Origin: Acidobacteriota bacterium | GTDB taxonomy: Bacteria > Acidobacteriota > Terriglobia > Terriglobales > Acidobacteriaceae | Reading direction: 5' to 3' | Length of the DNA stretch: 64,000 bases | Assembly (NCBI GenBank): GCA_003225175.1 | Contig: QIBA01000058.1 | Location: 1-64,000, forward strand | Part shown: in pieces, positions 41,401 to 49,628 of the stretch | Position numbering within the stretch: position 1 is the first letter of the stretch | Layout: the number at the start of each line of letters is the position of its first letter | Made by a program: the position numbers and the translations under genes | Notes under the pieces: generated by a model | Told to the model about the DNA's origin: nothing | Seen by the model: only the letters and a program-made list of their open reading frames with translations | Database searches by the model: none

Positions 41401-42145
41401 CCTCGGAGTGCCGCAGCAGAATGAATGGCTAGGAAGCGTCGAAGAAGCCGTCGCCTCTTTCACAAGGTGGGTGGAAGCGGCGCGCCGCATTCCATCACTG
41501 GAAAAACATTTTCGCGTGGCATGGTCAACGGAAGCCTGCACGGTTCTTCCTAATGACGCAGGAAAGGAAAACGCTGCACGCTGGGCTACGGTGATTGCGT
41601 GGGCCACGGTACGAGCTCTTGGCGAGCTGCTGAGTACATCGGAGCCCGATGCAGCTGGTGCCAGGCTGTTTGATGCTCTTAGATTGCGCGAGCCAATTGC
41701 CAATGCTCTTTCCCGATTTGGTCTCACTGGCGAGGAGCACTGGAGAGCAGCCGCGCGCATTCGGGCTATATTGGCAAATGAGGCATGGTTGCCCGGAGCG
41801 CGGCGTTCAGCTAAGTCGCCATATAGCTGGCTGCACGATCCCGACGTATCCTGGCTGATCAATGTTCACGACTACCAGGGTATTCGCTACTTCAGCAAGG
41901 AGATGTATGGATGCCTGCTCTGGTGGACGGCGCTTCCCGCGCTACTGCGCATCGCAGAGTTGGCGACACCCGATCCGAGAAAACTGCACGAGCTTGAACT
42001 GCAAATCGAGTCCCGAATTGACGCAGCTGAAGCGGCCGGATATCAGGTGGCCGCTTTGTTCGAACTGGGCGAGGGCACTGCACCGCAGGAATCCTCGCCA
42101 GTTCTCGGCGACGAACAGGTGCCGGTCAAGAACCATGAATCCTAG
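38426..42145 (+). CDS. Very large GH13 alpha-amylase-family protein
   Basis: This protein of about 1239 residues has no signal peptide. The GH13 barrel occupies roughly residues 330-760. Region I is 'DMVPNHTG' (Asp414), the nucleophile is Asp534 in 'IRFDAAMTLAKQH', the acid/base is Glu599 in 'LLAEAFWLLEGY', and the third carboxylate is Asp660 in 'NNPDERTAVDQFGKG'. The last site normally reads NNHD; here Pro replaces the subsite His. About 330 residues before and 400 after the barrel match nothing I recognise. ATG 38426 is preferred over TTG 38417. It is probably a cytoplasmic alpha-glucan hydrolase or transferase working with the glycogen phosphorylase. Confidence 0.85.
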   Translation: MDFPLKFEFHVSRAARQRYGFEEELFSWTGNVLFANVGASRRFAEKMNRQRDVERDPERTIHAGALNAMALIDELLHALIAQYRRQRDPKVMIDALAWFEDQVGRDSVESTLLAFTDQFPPLDVYTGKQSASEWLNASSGDTSRRAVALEELMMLWLANSNPAFHRFKELFDDSELKKNTAYPKITSNLKEYFKTRPGFGPANQNLIDLLRAPALASPDSLEGQLAYMRETWPDVLGEMIRRILVALDIFKEEELAIWMRFHPADHAAHFGLPQDRGDSSAAAVPHYNLKEPEYERFSPDVDWMPRTVMIAKSTFVWLDQLSRAYQRHIHRLDQVPNEEVDALARRGFNVLWLIGVWERSKASQRIKQLTGNPDAAASAYSLFDYTIADELGGEGAYFNLRDRAAARGIRMGTDMVPNHTGIDSRWVAEHPDWFISLPYPPFPAYRFDGPDLSTDGRVEIKIEDHYYNKTDAAVVFRRRDRWSSETRYIYHGNDGTSYPWNDTAQLNYLNPEVREAVIQKILYVARLSPVIRFDAAMTLAKQHYQRLWYPVPGTGGAIPSRAEHGLTKPEFDAAIPNEFWREVVDRCAAEAPGTLLLAEAFWLLEGYFVRTLGMHRVYNSAFMNMLRDEENANYRNVIKNTLEFDPEILKRYVNFMNNPDERTAVDQFGKGDKYFGVCTLMATLPGLPMFGHGQVEGYTERYGMEYRRAYHDESPDPWLVSRHERQISPLLHRRGLFAEVRNFLLYDFYSDSGAVNENVFAYSNGEGSRRALVIYNNKFADAHGWIRISSAYAEKFPDGGRALRQRDLASAFDISGDGAQFVAALDAVTGLEHIYSGRELKEKGMRFDLGAYQCHVFMDWKHLRDDVSHPWRELYEHLRGRGVASLADAMRDLQLKPVHDGLYAILDAVLIEQLFDVPRIEKEPAGKEGAPVLEGAAVSTKKTSAEKSKQELVSGDGHSSHLRKERLDELIQRLHSMLLAAQGLISGESAESLGVPQQNEWLGSVEEAVASFTRWVEAARRIPSLEKHFRVAWSTEACTVLPNDAGKENAARWATVIAWATVRALGELLSTSEPDAAGARLFDALRLREPIANALSRFGLTGEEHWRAAARIRAILANEAWLPGARRSAKSPYSWLHDPDVSWLINVHDYQGIRYFSKEMYGCLLWWTALPALLRIAELATPDPRKLHELELQIESRIDAAEAAGYQVAALFELGEGTAPQESSPVLGDEQVPVKNHES

Positions 42146-42197
42146 ACTGTCTTGCGCGCGTGGATAACGCGTTAGTCTCCATCTTTGAGGAACAGAT

Positions 42198-42938
42198 TTG
42201 ATCGAGCGGCCATTACACACGGCGCACCTCGTGCATCAGGAGTGGCTTTCAAAGTCGAGCGAAACCAAGCATCTGGTCTTCTCCATTGAGGACATGAAGC
42301 GTTTCGATTTCACGGCTGGCCAATTTATTTCGATGGTTGCGCCTCATGATGGCAAGACGATTACGCGCGCATATTCTCTTGCCTCGGCGCCGAGAAAGAA
42401 CGAGTTTGATTTGTGCCTCAATCGCGTCGAAGAAGGATTCTTCTCCAACTTTCTATGCGACATGAAAGAAGGAGAGACGGTAAAGTTTCACGGTCCGCAC
42501 GGCACATTCGTGCTGCGAAATCCGCTGCGCGACTCGATTCTTATCGCGACAGGAACCGGAATAGCTCCGATCCGAGGATTTGTGCAGTGGTTATTCGCTG
42601 ACGAGTCGCGCCATCAGGAACACGAGATTCATCTGGTATATGGCACGCGTTACCCGGTTGATATCTACTACAAAGACTACTTCGATCTCATCGCGCACGA
42701 CTTCCCAAACTTTCATTACGTAATTACGTTGAGTCGCGCTCCCGACGACTGGAAGGGTGAGCGCGGCTATGTGCAGCACCAGGTTCGAAAGATTGTCATG
42801 GCTCGTCCCGAATCAGAACGCACGAATATGGATGCTTATGTCTGCGGGCTGAACGACATGATCTCGGCAACGAGAAAGTTGCTGAAAGAGGAGCTTGGCT
42901 GGGACCGCAAGCAGATTATCTACGAGCGATACGACTGA
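42198..42938 (+). CDS. Ferredoxin/flavodoxin-NADP reductase-type flavoprotein
   Basis: This 246-residue FNR-superfamily oxidoreductase has an FAD-binding barrel with 'GQFISMVAPHDGKTITRAYS' and 'RAYSLASAP', and an NAD(P) domain with 'ILIATGTGIAPIRGFVQWL' and 'HLVYGTRYPVDIYYKDYF'. The C-terminal signature 'AYVCGLNDMISATRKLL' is followed by 'KQIIYERYD'. There is no iron-sulfur or globin domain, so it acts as a single reductase module that transfers electrons between NAD(P)H and a separate carrier. TTG 42198 is used as the start, with gagg 7 bases upstream. It follows the GH13 gene by 52 bases. Confidence 0.88.
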   Translation: MIERPLHTAHLVHQEWLSKSSETKHLVFSIEDMKRFDFTAGQFISMVAPHDGKTITRAYSLASAPRKNEFDLCLNRVEEGFFSNFLCDMKEGETVKFHGPHGTFVLRNPLRDSILIATGTGIAPIRGFVQWLFADESRHQEHEIHLVYGTRYPVDIYYKDYFDLIAHDFPNFHYVITLSRAPDDWKGERGYVQHQVRKIVMARPESERTNMDAYVCGLNDMISATRKLLKEELGWDRKQIIYERYD

Positions 42939-42987
42939 GAATCGAACGCCGTAATACGCAACCGCGCAGGCTCCTGCCACAGGATAT

Positions 42988-43177
42988 TCAACTCTGTTCG
43001 CGTTTGATAATCCGACAAACTCGCGCAAGTCCTTGCTTAGCGGCATCGGGGTGACGGCGGTCGCGGAGCTCAATTACCAATGCGATGCGTTTCGTCCGGA
43101 GACATGGCCATGTGCTCACGGGCATCCGCTTCGTCGGCGTCTTTGAAATTTGAAAAGACCCGGACCCTTTTTTCCAT
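42988..43177 (-). pseudogene. Small protein gene broken by a one-base shift
   Basis: From ATG 43177 the minus strand reads 'MEKRVRVFSNFKDADEADAR' and 'EHMAMSPDE', then shifts into a short nonsense tail. Removing one A from the AAA at 43092-43090 restores 'MSPDERIALVIELRDRRHPD', 'AAKQGLARVCRIIKREQS' and a TGA at 42990-42988. The restored product has 62 residues. The pattern 'FxxADxAD ... SPxER' resembles small proteins encoded beside predicted nucleotidyltransferases, which some regard as antitoxin-like; this comparison is from memory and weak. No partner gene is present. The break may be real or a sequencing error. Confidence 0.5.
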
Positions 43178-43248
43178 GCTTGCGATTGTACGGAACGTTT
43201 GCTGCGTTTTGCTTAAGACGCCCCAATGCAGCGTCTTTGCTGGAGCTC

Positions 43249-44004
43249 CTAAACCTGCCGTCCTGTTTTACGATCGTCGGCGATGATGCCGTCGCGGATG
43301 TAGATCACGCGATGCGCGTACTCGGAGATGTCATGCTCGTGGGTCACAAGGACAATAGTGTTCCCCTGGGAATGCAGGTGATCCATCAAAGCCATAATTT
43401 CATTACCGGTTTGGGAATCGAGATTGCCGGTAGGCTCATCGGCCAGGATGATGGAAGGACTATTTACCAGGGCGCGCGCGATCGCGACTCTCTGGCGCTG
43501 GCCGCCGGAGAGTTCGTTGGGCTTGTGCATCATTCGGGGTTCGAGATCAACTTTGCGCAGCGCTTCTTTGGCGCGGCGAATGCGCTCTTCCGAAGGCGTG
43601 CCGTTATAAATCAGCGGAAGCTCGACATTGTGCAGAGCTGTCGCACGAGCCAGCAGGTTGAACGTCTGGAAGACGAAGCCGATCTCCTTGTTACGGATTC
43701 TTGCGAGTTCATCATCGTCAAGTTCACTTACCAGATGTCCGTTGAGCCAGTACTGGCCACGGCTTGGAGTGTCCAGACATCCGATCAGGTTCATTAACGT
43801 CGACTTACCCGAACCGGAGGGGCCCATGATGGCGACATATTCATTCCGTTTGATTTCGATATTGACGCCACGCAACGCATGGACCTGCTGCTCTGAACCC
43901 ATGTCATAGGTCTTCCAGAGATCCTCGACTCTGATCATTGCGGAGGTCGCTGGCCGGGTGCTAATCGCGTCCATCGTGGTCAGTTCTGCCATTTGCGTCG
44001 CCAT
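43249..44004 (-). CDS. ABC transporter ATPase, MacB/LolD type
   Basis: This 251-residue ATPase begins with a short leader before '[20 protein letters not shown]'. It has Walker A '[20 protein letters not shown]', the Q-loop '[17 protein letters not shown]', the signature '[19 protein letters not shown]', Walker B '[16 protein letters not shown]' and the switch His in '[15 protein letters not shown]'. '[12 protein letters not shown]' is typical of MacB/LolD/FtsE-like mechanotransmission exporters. It lies downstream of a MacA-like adaptor on the same strand (106-base gap). The FtsX/MacB-type permease that should complete the system is not in this window. Confidence 0.93.
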   Translation of the reverse strand: MATQMAELTTMDAISTRPATSAMIRVEDLWKTYDMGSEQQVHALRGVNIEIKRNEYVAIMGPSGSGKSTLMNLIGCLDTPSRGQYWLNGHLVSELDDDELARIRNKEIGFVFQTFNLLARATALHNVELPLIYNGTPSEERIRRAKEALRKVDLEPRMMHKPNELSGGQRQRVAIARALVNSPSIILADEPTGNLDSQTGNEIMALMDHLHSQGNTIVLVTHEHDISEYAHRVIYIRDGIIADDRKTGRQV

Positions 44005-44109
44005 TCCGGTCTCCTAACACCAAATACGGGGAGACACAAAATCCGGTTCCCCAATATTGGACGAAAACACCCTATTCACGCTATAGACGTTCCCAAAGAG
44101 CTACGGTTA

Positions 44110-45606
44110 CTAGGAGTTGTCGTCCTTTTTCCCAATGCTGTTGTCTACTTTGACCTTGGCGCCGATTTTCAACGTGCGCAGGACTTTGTAGCTGCCAGTG
44201 ACAATTTCCTGGCCTTCAGTGAGGCCGCTGAGGACTTCCATATCCGTGGAGCCTTGAATGCCGGTTTCAACAGGCTTGAAATCGACCTTTTTTGTATTCC
44301 TATCAACTACGAAGATTCCCTGAATTTCCTTCTTGCCCTTCGGATCCTTAATGCCACTTTGAGACGCTTTGGCCGCAGCAGATCCCTTCTTTCCAGCAGC
44401 CGCAGCGCGTTGCGTATCCAGATCGCCCTGAGTCCTGATCGTCAATGCCTGAATAGGAACTGCGACCACGTTGCTCTTGCTGGCCGTGGTGATCTTCGCA
44501 GTCGTCGAGAATCCCGGACGCAGATTTTCCGGCGGATTGTCCACCGTGACGACGACCTTGAAGTCCTTGGCTTCCTGGGTTCCTGCAGTCGTCTGCGAGG
44601 TAGCAACTCCGGAGGAGCGCACCAGGGCTTGATCGCCGATCTCTGTCACGCGGCCCTTGAAGACATGATCGGGAAGGGCATCGATGGTTACGTCGGCAGA
44701 TTCCCCGAGCTTCACGTTCACGATATCCGTCTCATCGACGCGAACTTCTGCTGTAACCACGGACATGTCCGCCAAGGTCATGAGCGTGCTGCCAGGCGAA
44801 TTCTGAATGCCAACGACAACTGTCTCTCCTTCGCGTACAGGGAGGTTGGTAACGATGCCGTCAAACGGCGCAACGTATTCAGTCTTACCCAAAACGTCCG
44901 TCAACTTACTCAACATGGCATTCGCCTGGCTTACACGGCCGACGCTAGATGCCCTCTGCGCGCTCATCTGAGAGACTTTGGCCTGGTCGGCGCTCAGGGT
45001 TGCTACTGCGACGTCATAGCCGGCTTTCTTGGCGTCGAAGTCGGACTTGGAGATGAGCTGGCTTTGATAAAGATCCTTCGCACGGTTGTAATCGAGAGTC
45101 TTCTGCTCGAGATCGGCCTTATCCCGTGCCACCTCAGCCATTGAGGTCTGGATGGCGGCGTTGGCAGAATCAAGATCCTTCTGCGCGGTTTCGATGCCGG
45201 CACGCTGCGCGTTCACATCTGCCGAACTCTGAACGTTTTCCAGCTGTGCCAGTTTTTGACCACGCGTGACTTTATCGCCTTCCTTCACATACAGCTTGAC
45301 GATCTTCCCAAAGCCCTGGGCTCCAATGTTCACGTACGTCTTTGCCTTGATCTCTCCTGAGCCGGTAACTACGCTTGAGATATCCTCTCGCGTCACCTTA
45401 GAAGTCGTAATCGTGATGACATTGCTCTGGCTGCTCCGGACGCTGACGGCGATGAGGGCAGCCAGCACCACAACGACAGCAACGGCAATGATGATCTTCT
45501 TCGCGTTGCTGCCCTTCTTGCGTTCCGGAGCGCCGTAAGTGCTGGTGACGACAGAAGGTCTGGGGCTGCCACCAACCGGCAGATCAAGTGTTTGCGTGTC
45601 TGGCAT
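44110..45606 (-). CDS. MacA-like periplasmic adaptor (membrane-fusion protein)
   Basis: This 498-residue protein has a cytoplasmic N-terminus, one membrane helix ('IIIAVAVVVVLAALIAVSV', about residues 36-55), a barrel-sandwich/lipoyl half ('SGEIKAKTYVNIGAQGFGKI', 'LYVKEGDKVTRGQKLAQLEN'), and a helical hairpin (about residues 110-215) that contacts an outer-membrane channel. A lipoyl return strand and beta-barrel domain follow, then a membrane-proximal domain. Start ATG 45606 has GGAGG 5 bases upstream. With the following ATPase it forms two-thirds of a MacAB-type exporter. Substrate classes known for such pumps include macrolides, peptides and heme, but none can be assigned here. Confidence 0.9.
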   Translation of the reverse strand: MPDTQTLDLPVGGSPRPSVVTSTYGAPERKKGSNAKKIIIAVAVVVVLAALIAVSVRSSQSNVITITTSKVTREDISSVVTGSGEIKAKTYVNIGAQGFGKIVKLYVKEGDKVTRGQKLAQLENVQSSADVNAQRAGIETAQKDLDSANAAIQTSMAEVARDKADLEQKTLDYNRAKDLYQSQLISKSDFDAKKAGYDVAVATLSADQAKVSQMSAQRASSVGRVSQANAMLSKLTDVLGKTEYVAPFDGIVTNLPVREGETVVVGIQNSPGSTLMTLADMSVVTAEVRVDETDIVNVKLGESADVTIDALPDHVFKGRVTEIGDQALVRSSGVATSQTTAGTQEAKDFKVVVTVDNPPENLRPGFSTTAKITTASKSNVVAVPIQALTIRTQGDLDTQRAAAAGKKGSAAAKASQSGIKDPKGKKEIQGIFVVDRNTKKVDFKPVETGIQGSTDMEVLSGLTEGQEIVTGSYKVLRTLKIGAKVKVDNSIGKKDDNS

Positions 45607-45811
45607 GCACCCTCCAGGCGGTGATACGCCAACTTCAGACAAAAAGTTTCTAGGGCAGTCGAGGATAGACAGTCCTTCGGCTGGGAGCAGACGAGGAAGA
45701 AACTCAACTAGCCGGGAATGTTAATTATAGCGTGAGTTACGGCTGTCGACAGGTGTAAACTTGCGGCAGACACTCCGCCTTCATTTGCCATACATAATTG
45801 TGACGGTTTGC

Positions 45812-45840
45812 TTGCTCCGATACGTGGAAGTGCCTAAAAT
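45812..45840 (+). promoter_or_regulatory. Candidate sigma70-type promoter for the GWxTD gene
   Basis: TTGCTC (45812-45817) and TAAAAT (45835-45840) are separated by 17 bases, and ATG 45881 lies 40 bases downstream. The match is moderate, and no experimental support can be inferred. Confidence 0.35.
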
Positions 45841-45880
45841 AATGAAGCCCAACGTGTGTCTCTGAGGGGTGGGTCGCAGC

Positions 45881-47644
45881 ATGCATTCTTCATTAGTCCG
45901 CAAGTTTTCGCTCCTTTTTATCTTTTCCCTACTCTCAGTTTTGCCGGGATTCTTGGTGGCGCAGACTGCGTCCGCTGATGTTTCGAATTCGTCGAAACCT
46001 GATCAGCCGGCCGCGACAATTAAAACCACGAACGCCGATCAAAGTTCGCCGGATGTTGACAAGCGCAAGCGACAGCTCACAGACAAGGAAAAGAAAGAGC
46101 AGGAACGGCGATTCAAGAAAGAAGTCGAGACCGTCTACAAAAAATGGCTCGACGAGGATGTTCGCTACATCATCACCGATGAAGAGAAGTCTGCATTCAA
46201 GCAACTCTCGAACGACGAAGAACGCGACAACTTCATTGAAGCCTTCTGGGCGCGGCGTGATCCCACGCCCGATACGGTAGAAAACGAATTCAAAGAAGAG
46301 CATTACTCGCGTATCGCTTATTCCAACGAGCACTTCGCAGCCGGCATTCCTGGATGGAAAACTGATCGTGGTCGCATGTACATCATGTATGGCAAACCGG
46401 ACGAGATCGACTCGCACCCGAGCGGTGGCACCTACGAGCGTCCGATGGAAGAGGGTGGCGGCGAAACCTCTACCTACCCATTCGAAACCTGGCGTTATCG
46501 TTATCTGGAAGGAATCGGGCAGGAAATCATCATTGAGTTCGTCGACACGTGCATGTGCGGCGACTATCACATGACGATCGACCGCTCCGAAAAGGACGCG
46601 CTAAAGAATGTCCCTGGCGCCGGCCTGACGCTGTATGAACAAATGGGACTCGCCTCCAAGGCAGACCGCTTCACTAATAGCGGCCTTGAGCAACTGGGAG
46701 CTGGACCGTTCAACCAGAACCTCCAAAGCAAGCAGTTCGACCGGTTAGAAGAGTTTGCGAAACTGAATCGTCCGCCCGCAATCAAGTTCAAGGATCTGGA
46801 CGAAGTTGTCACTAGCAAAGTTCGTTACAACCTCCTTCCCTTCGACGTTCGAGCCGATTTTGTACGTGTGACCAGCGATACCGTTCTAGTACCGGTAACG
46901 CTGCAAATCCGGAAGAGAAATGTAACTTACGTCAATAAAGATGGGGTGGAACGCGGAACGCTGAACATCTATGGTCGCGTCACCACTCTCACGGGCCGCA
47001 TTGCTCAGACTTTCGAAGACACAGTTCAGGACGATCAGCCCGCAGAACTGCTGCCCAAGCTTCTTGACAATGCCTCGATTTACTGGAAGGCGCTGCCGCT
47101 CCGCCCTGGGCGCTATCGTTTCGATATCGTTGTGAAGGATGTGAATGGCGACCGCATGGGCACGTGGTCCCGTGGAATCATCGTTCCTGATATGAGCGAC
47201 GACAAGGGGTTGACGAACTCGACGCTCATTCTTGCTGACGTGATGGAGAAGGTTCCGTCAAAGTCTGTAGGCGCAGGGAACTTTGTAATCGGCACAACGA
47301 AGGTTCGGCCTCGGCTCGATAGTGCTGATGGGACTCCGGCCAAGTTCAACCGCAACCAGAAGCTGAATTTCTGGATGCAGGTATATAACCTTGGGATCAA
47401 TGATCAGAGCAAGAAGTCTTCAGCACAAATTGAATACGACATTGTGAACTCAGCCACGAAGAAGGCTGTTGTTCATGCAGTGGAAACGACCGATCAGCTC
47501 GGCAATGCCGGCGACCAGATCACGCTCGAGAAGAGCATGTCGCTGGCCAGTCTTGAACCCGGCGCGTACGAGCTGACGATCAAAGTGAACGACAATATTT
47601 CCAAGCAGTCGATCGCCCCAACGGCGAAGTTCCTGGTTCAGTAG
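45881..47644 (+). CDS. Exported GWxTD-domain protein
   Basis: This 587-residue protein has a signal peptide (residues 1-29, 'FSLLFIFSLLSVLPGFLVAQ'). A Lys/Glu-rich segment 'RKRQLTDKEKKEQERRFKKE' precedes the GWxTD domain: 'FWARRDPTPDTVENEFKEEH', 'GIPGWKTDRGRMYIMYGKPD' (the name-giving GWxTD) and 'FETWRYRYLEGIGQEIIIEF'. The C-terminal half is beta-rich and of unknown fold. GWxTD proteins are common in Acidobacteriota, Bacteroidota and Gemmatimonadota; their role is not established. ATG 45881 is preferred because a GAGGGGTGG stretch lies upstream, although GTG 45869 is possible. The next gene, 110 bases on, encodes a barrel protein, and the two are likely co-transcribed. Confidence 0.88.
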   Translation: MHSSLVRKFSLLFIFSLLSVLPGFLVAQTASADVSNSSKPDQPAATIKTTNADQSSPDVDKRKRQLTDKEKKEQERRFKKEVETVYKKWLDEDVRYIITDEEKSAFKQLSNDEERDNFIEAFWARRDPTPDTVENEFKEEHYSRIAYSNEHFAAGIPGWKTDRGRMYIMYGKPDEIDSHPSGGTYERPMEEGGGETSTYPFETWRYRYLEGIGQEIIIEFVDTCMCGDYHMTIDRSEKDALKNVPGAGLTLYEQMGLASKADRFTNSGLEQLGAGPFNQNLQSKQFDRLEEFAKLNRPPAIKFKDLDEVVTSKVRYNLLPFDVRADFVRVTSDTVLVPVTLQIRKRNVTYVNKDGVERGTLNIYGRVTTLTGRIAQTFEDTVQDDQPAELLPKLLDNASIYWKALPLRPGRYRFDIVVKDVNGDRMGTWSRGIIVPDMSDDKGLTNSTLILADVMEKVPSKSVGAGNFVIGTTKVRPRLDSADGTPAKFNRNQKLNFWMQVYNLGINDQSKKSSAQIEYDIVNSATKKAVVHAVETTDQLGNAGDQITLEKSMSLASLEPGAYELTIKVNDNISKQSIAPTAKFLVQ

Positions 47645-47754
47645 AAGGTCAGCAGGAACTGGAGTCCATTTCGTACTGGGGACCGGGTGATCGATAGGAA
47701 CCTTGCCGCTGCTCGAATCTGGCGGACATAGGTTCGATATCCAGGGGTGGATAA

Positions 47755-49458
47755 ATGGCAAACCGGCGTAAGTGGTTGGTTGTGCTGTTAGGCGCAGCGC
47801 TCCCGGTGTGCGCTGCGACCTCGGGCTCCATTTCAGGCATAGTGAAGAGCGCGGATGGGACTCCGCAGATGGGCGCGCTGGTTGAAGTCTTCGCTATGGG
47901 AACTCTTCAGCCGATCGTCGCCTTTACCGGTCAGGCGGGATCTTTCCAGGTTCCCAGCGTCACGCCTGGAAACTACCGGCTCAAGGTGACGGCTGCCTCC
48001 TTCCTCCCCTCGCTCGTGGAAAATGTAGTCATACGTTCTGGCGGACGCGCTGTTATCAATGTGACGCTGAACACTCTTGCCGAGGCCATACGTTTCCTGC
48101 CTCCGCGCCAGCTTTCTGATCAGGACCAGGATGATTGGAAGTGGCTGCTTCGCTCAGCCTCGAACCGTCCTATCCTGCGCTTCGATGAAGACAACGGGCT
48201 CATTCTTGCTACCTCAGCAAAGTGCGAGCATCAGGAGAGCCATTCTGTCAGCGGCAAAGTTGCATTTGTGGCTGGGGCGCAGGCAGATGGCTTCGGCAGC
48301 GCGCCAGACTACGGAACCAGTTTCGACGTTCGCCAAGCCTTGTTTTCCGCGGACATGTTGTCATTCGACGGCAAGGTAGGCAACGGAAATGGGCAACCTG
48401 CAGGAGTGATCCGCACCGCCTATAGGCATCAGTTTGCAACTGGCGACACACCTACCATAGCAGTCACGCTTCGCCACACAGCACCCCCTGGAAGCATCGC
48501 CGCGAATGCACTCAGCTCCGTGGCGTTTACTTTCTCTAATACCACGAATGTCGGCGGACTAATCGATCTGACATACGGCAGTGAAGTACAGGGAGTTCAG
48601 TTTATTCGGCGCATCAGCGGAGTTCGTCCTTTTGCCACGGCTGGGCTGCACCTTGGCAAGAACATGGTTCTGGAGTACCGCTATGCGACTGCAGAACCGG
48701 CGAGTGCCTTTGACCGTGCGCTGGATAACGGCAACGACGATCAAGTGGTTTCGACGCCACGCATGTCGGTGGTCGGCTATGCTCCTGCTTTAGAGCGTGA
48801 TCGGCATCAGGAGATTTCCGTTTCACGCAAACATGGAGATACAAAGGTCCAGGCAGCGCTCTTCTTTGACCGGGTCTCCAATCTGGCTTTGACCGGCTCT
48901 GGTGACGTCTCCTCGATCGCTTCCGATGTAATCCCCGACGTCTCCTCCGATACCTTCACATTCAACGGCGGCAATCTTGAAACCCGCGGATTCCGTCTGG
49001 TCGCGGAGCACACATTCTCACGCGAATTGACCGCGCTGCTCGACTATGCGTTTGGCGGTGCTGTGACAGCTCCCGACTGGAACTCAGCTGGATCCTGGGC
49101 AGATCTGCGCGAGGCGCTCCGAGTCGAAGATGCGCATTCCGTGACTGCAAAGTTGAATGGGCTAATCCCAGAATCTGGAACGCGCTGGGCAGCTTCCTAC
49201 AAACTGACCAGTTCCAACGCTGTTACTCCGGTCGATCTCTTTAACGCCTCTCCTGGTCATGCCGATCCATACTTCAGTTTCGTGATTCGGCAGCCTATTC
49301 CTGGCGGTTCTTTCATCCCGGGACATGTGGAAGCGGTACTAAACGTTCGCAACCTGCTCGCGCAGGGATATCGCCCTTTCCTCAGTCCGGACGGAAGAAC
49401 ACTTTATCTCGTGCAATCTGCGCGTGCGGTGCGGGGCGGCCTGGCATTCACGTTCTAA
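47755..49458 (+). CDS. Carboxypeptidase-regulatory-domain outer-membrane barrel protein
   Basis: This 567-residue exported protein has a signal peptide ending near 'LPVCAATSG'. A carboxypeptidase-regulatory-like (CnaB-fold) domain occupies residues 22-110 ('GSISGIVKSADGTPQMGALV', 'TGQAGSFQVPSVTPGNYRLK'). The rest is a TonB-receptor-like beta-barrel that appears to lack a plug domain and ends 'ARAVRGGLAFTF'. It is shorter than Oar-type receptors (often above 1000 residues) and begins its barrel early. The arrangement with the preceding GWxTD protein suggests an envelope pair. Function unknown; adhesion or transport are both conceivable. Confidence 0.78.
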   Translation: MANRRKWLVVLLGAALPVCAATSGSISGIVKSADGTPQMGALVEVFAMGTLQPIVAFTGQAGSFQVPSVTPGNYRLKVTAASFLPSLVENVVIRSGGRAVINVTLNTLAEAIRFLPPRQLSDQDQDDWKWLLRSASNRPILRFDEDNGLILATSAKCEHQESHSVSGKVAFVAGAQADGFGSAPDYGTSFDVRQALFSADMLSFDGKVGNGNGQPAGVIRTAYRHQFATGDTPTIAVTLRHTAPPGSIAANALSSVAFTFSNTTNVGGLIDLTYGSEVQGVQFIRRISGVRPFATAGLHLGKNMVLEYRYATAEPASAFDRALDNGNDDQVVSTPRMSVVGYAPALERDRHQEISVSRKHGDTKVQAALFFDRVSNLALTGSGDVSSIASDVIPDVSSDTFTFNGGNLETRGFRLVAEHTFSRELTALLDYAFGGAVTAPDWNSAGSWADLREALRVEDAHSVTAKLNGLIPESGTRWAASYKLTSSNAVTPVDLFNASPGHADPYFSFVIRQPIPGGSFIPGHVEAVLNVRNLLAQGYRPFLSPDGRTLYLVQSARAVRGGLAFTF

Positions 49459-49628
49459 ATTGCTGCAAAGCAGAATTCACTGATCTTTCACTGTAATTCA
49501 CTGCTCCGAAAACACGATTTGCAGATTTTCGGCAGAATTCTGCAACTTCGAAGTTATTGCAAAAAATTCGCTGTTAATTTCCCTGTTATTTAAAATGCAG
49601 CGAATTCTTAGGAGGCTGAACTTCCAAG

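Noticed and set aside
43215-43237. Further copy of the agacgc...gcgtct palindrome
   Set aside because: Arms match only over 6 bases and the centre differs; too degenerate to count as a copy.
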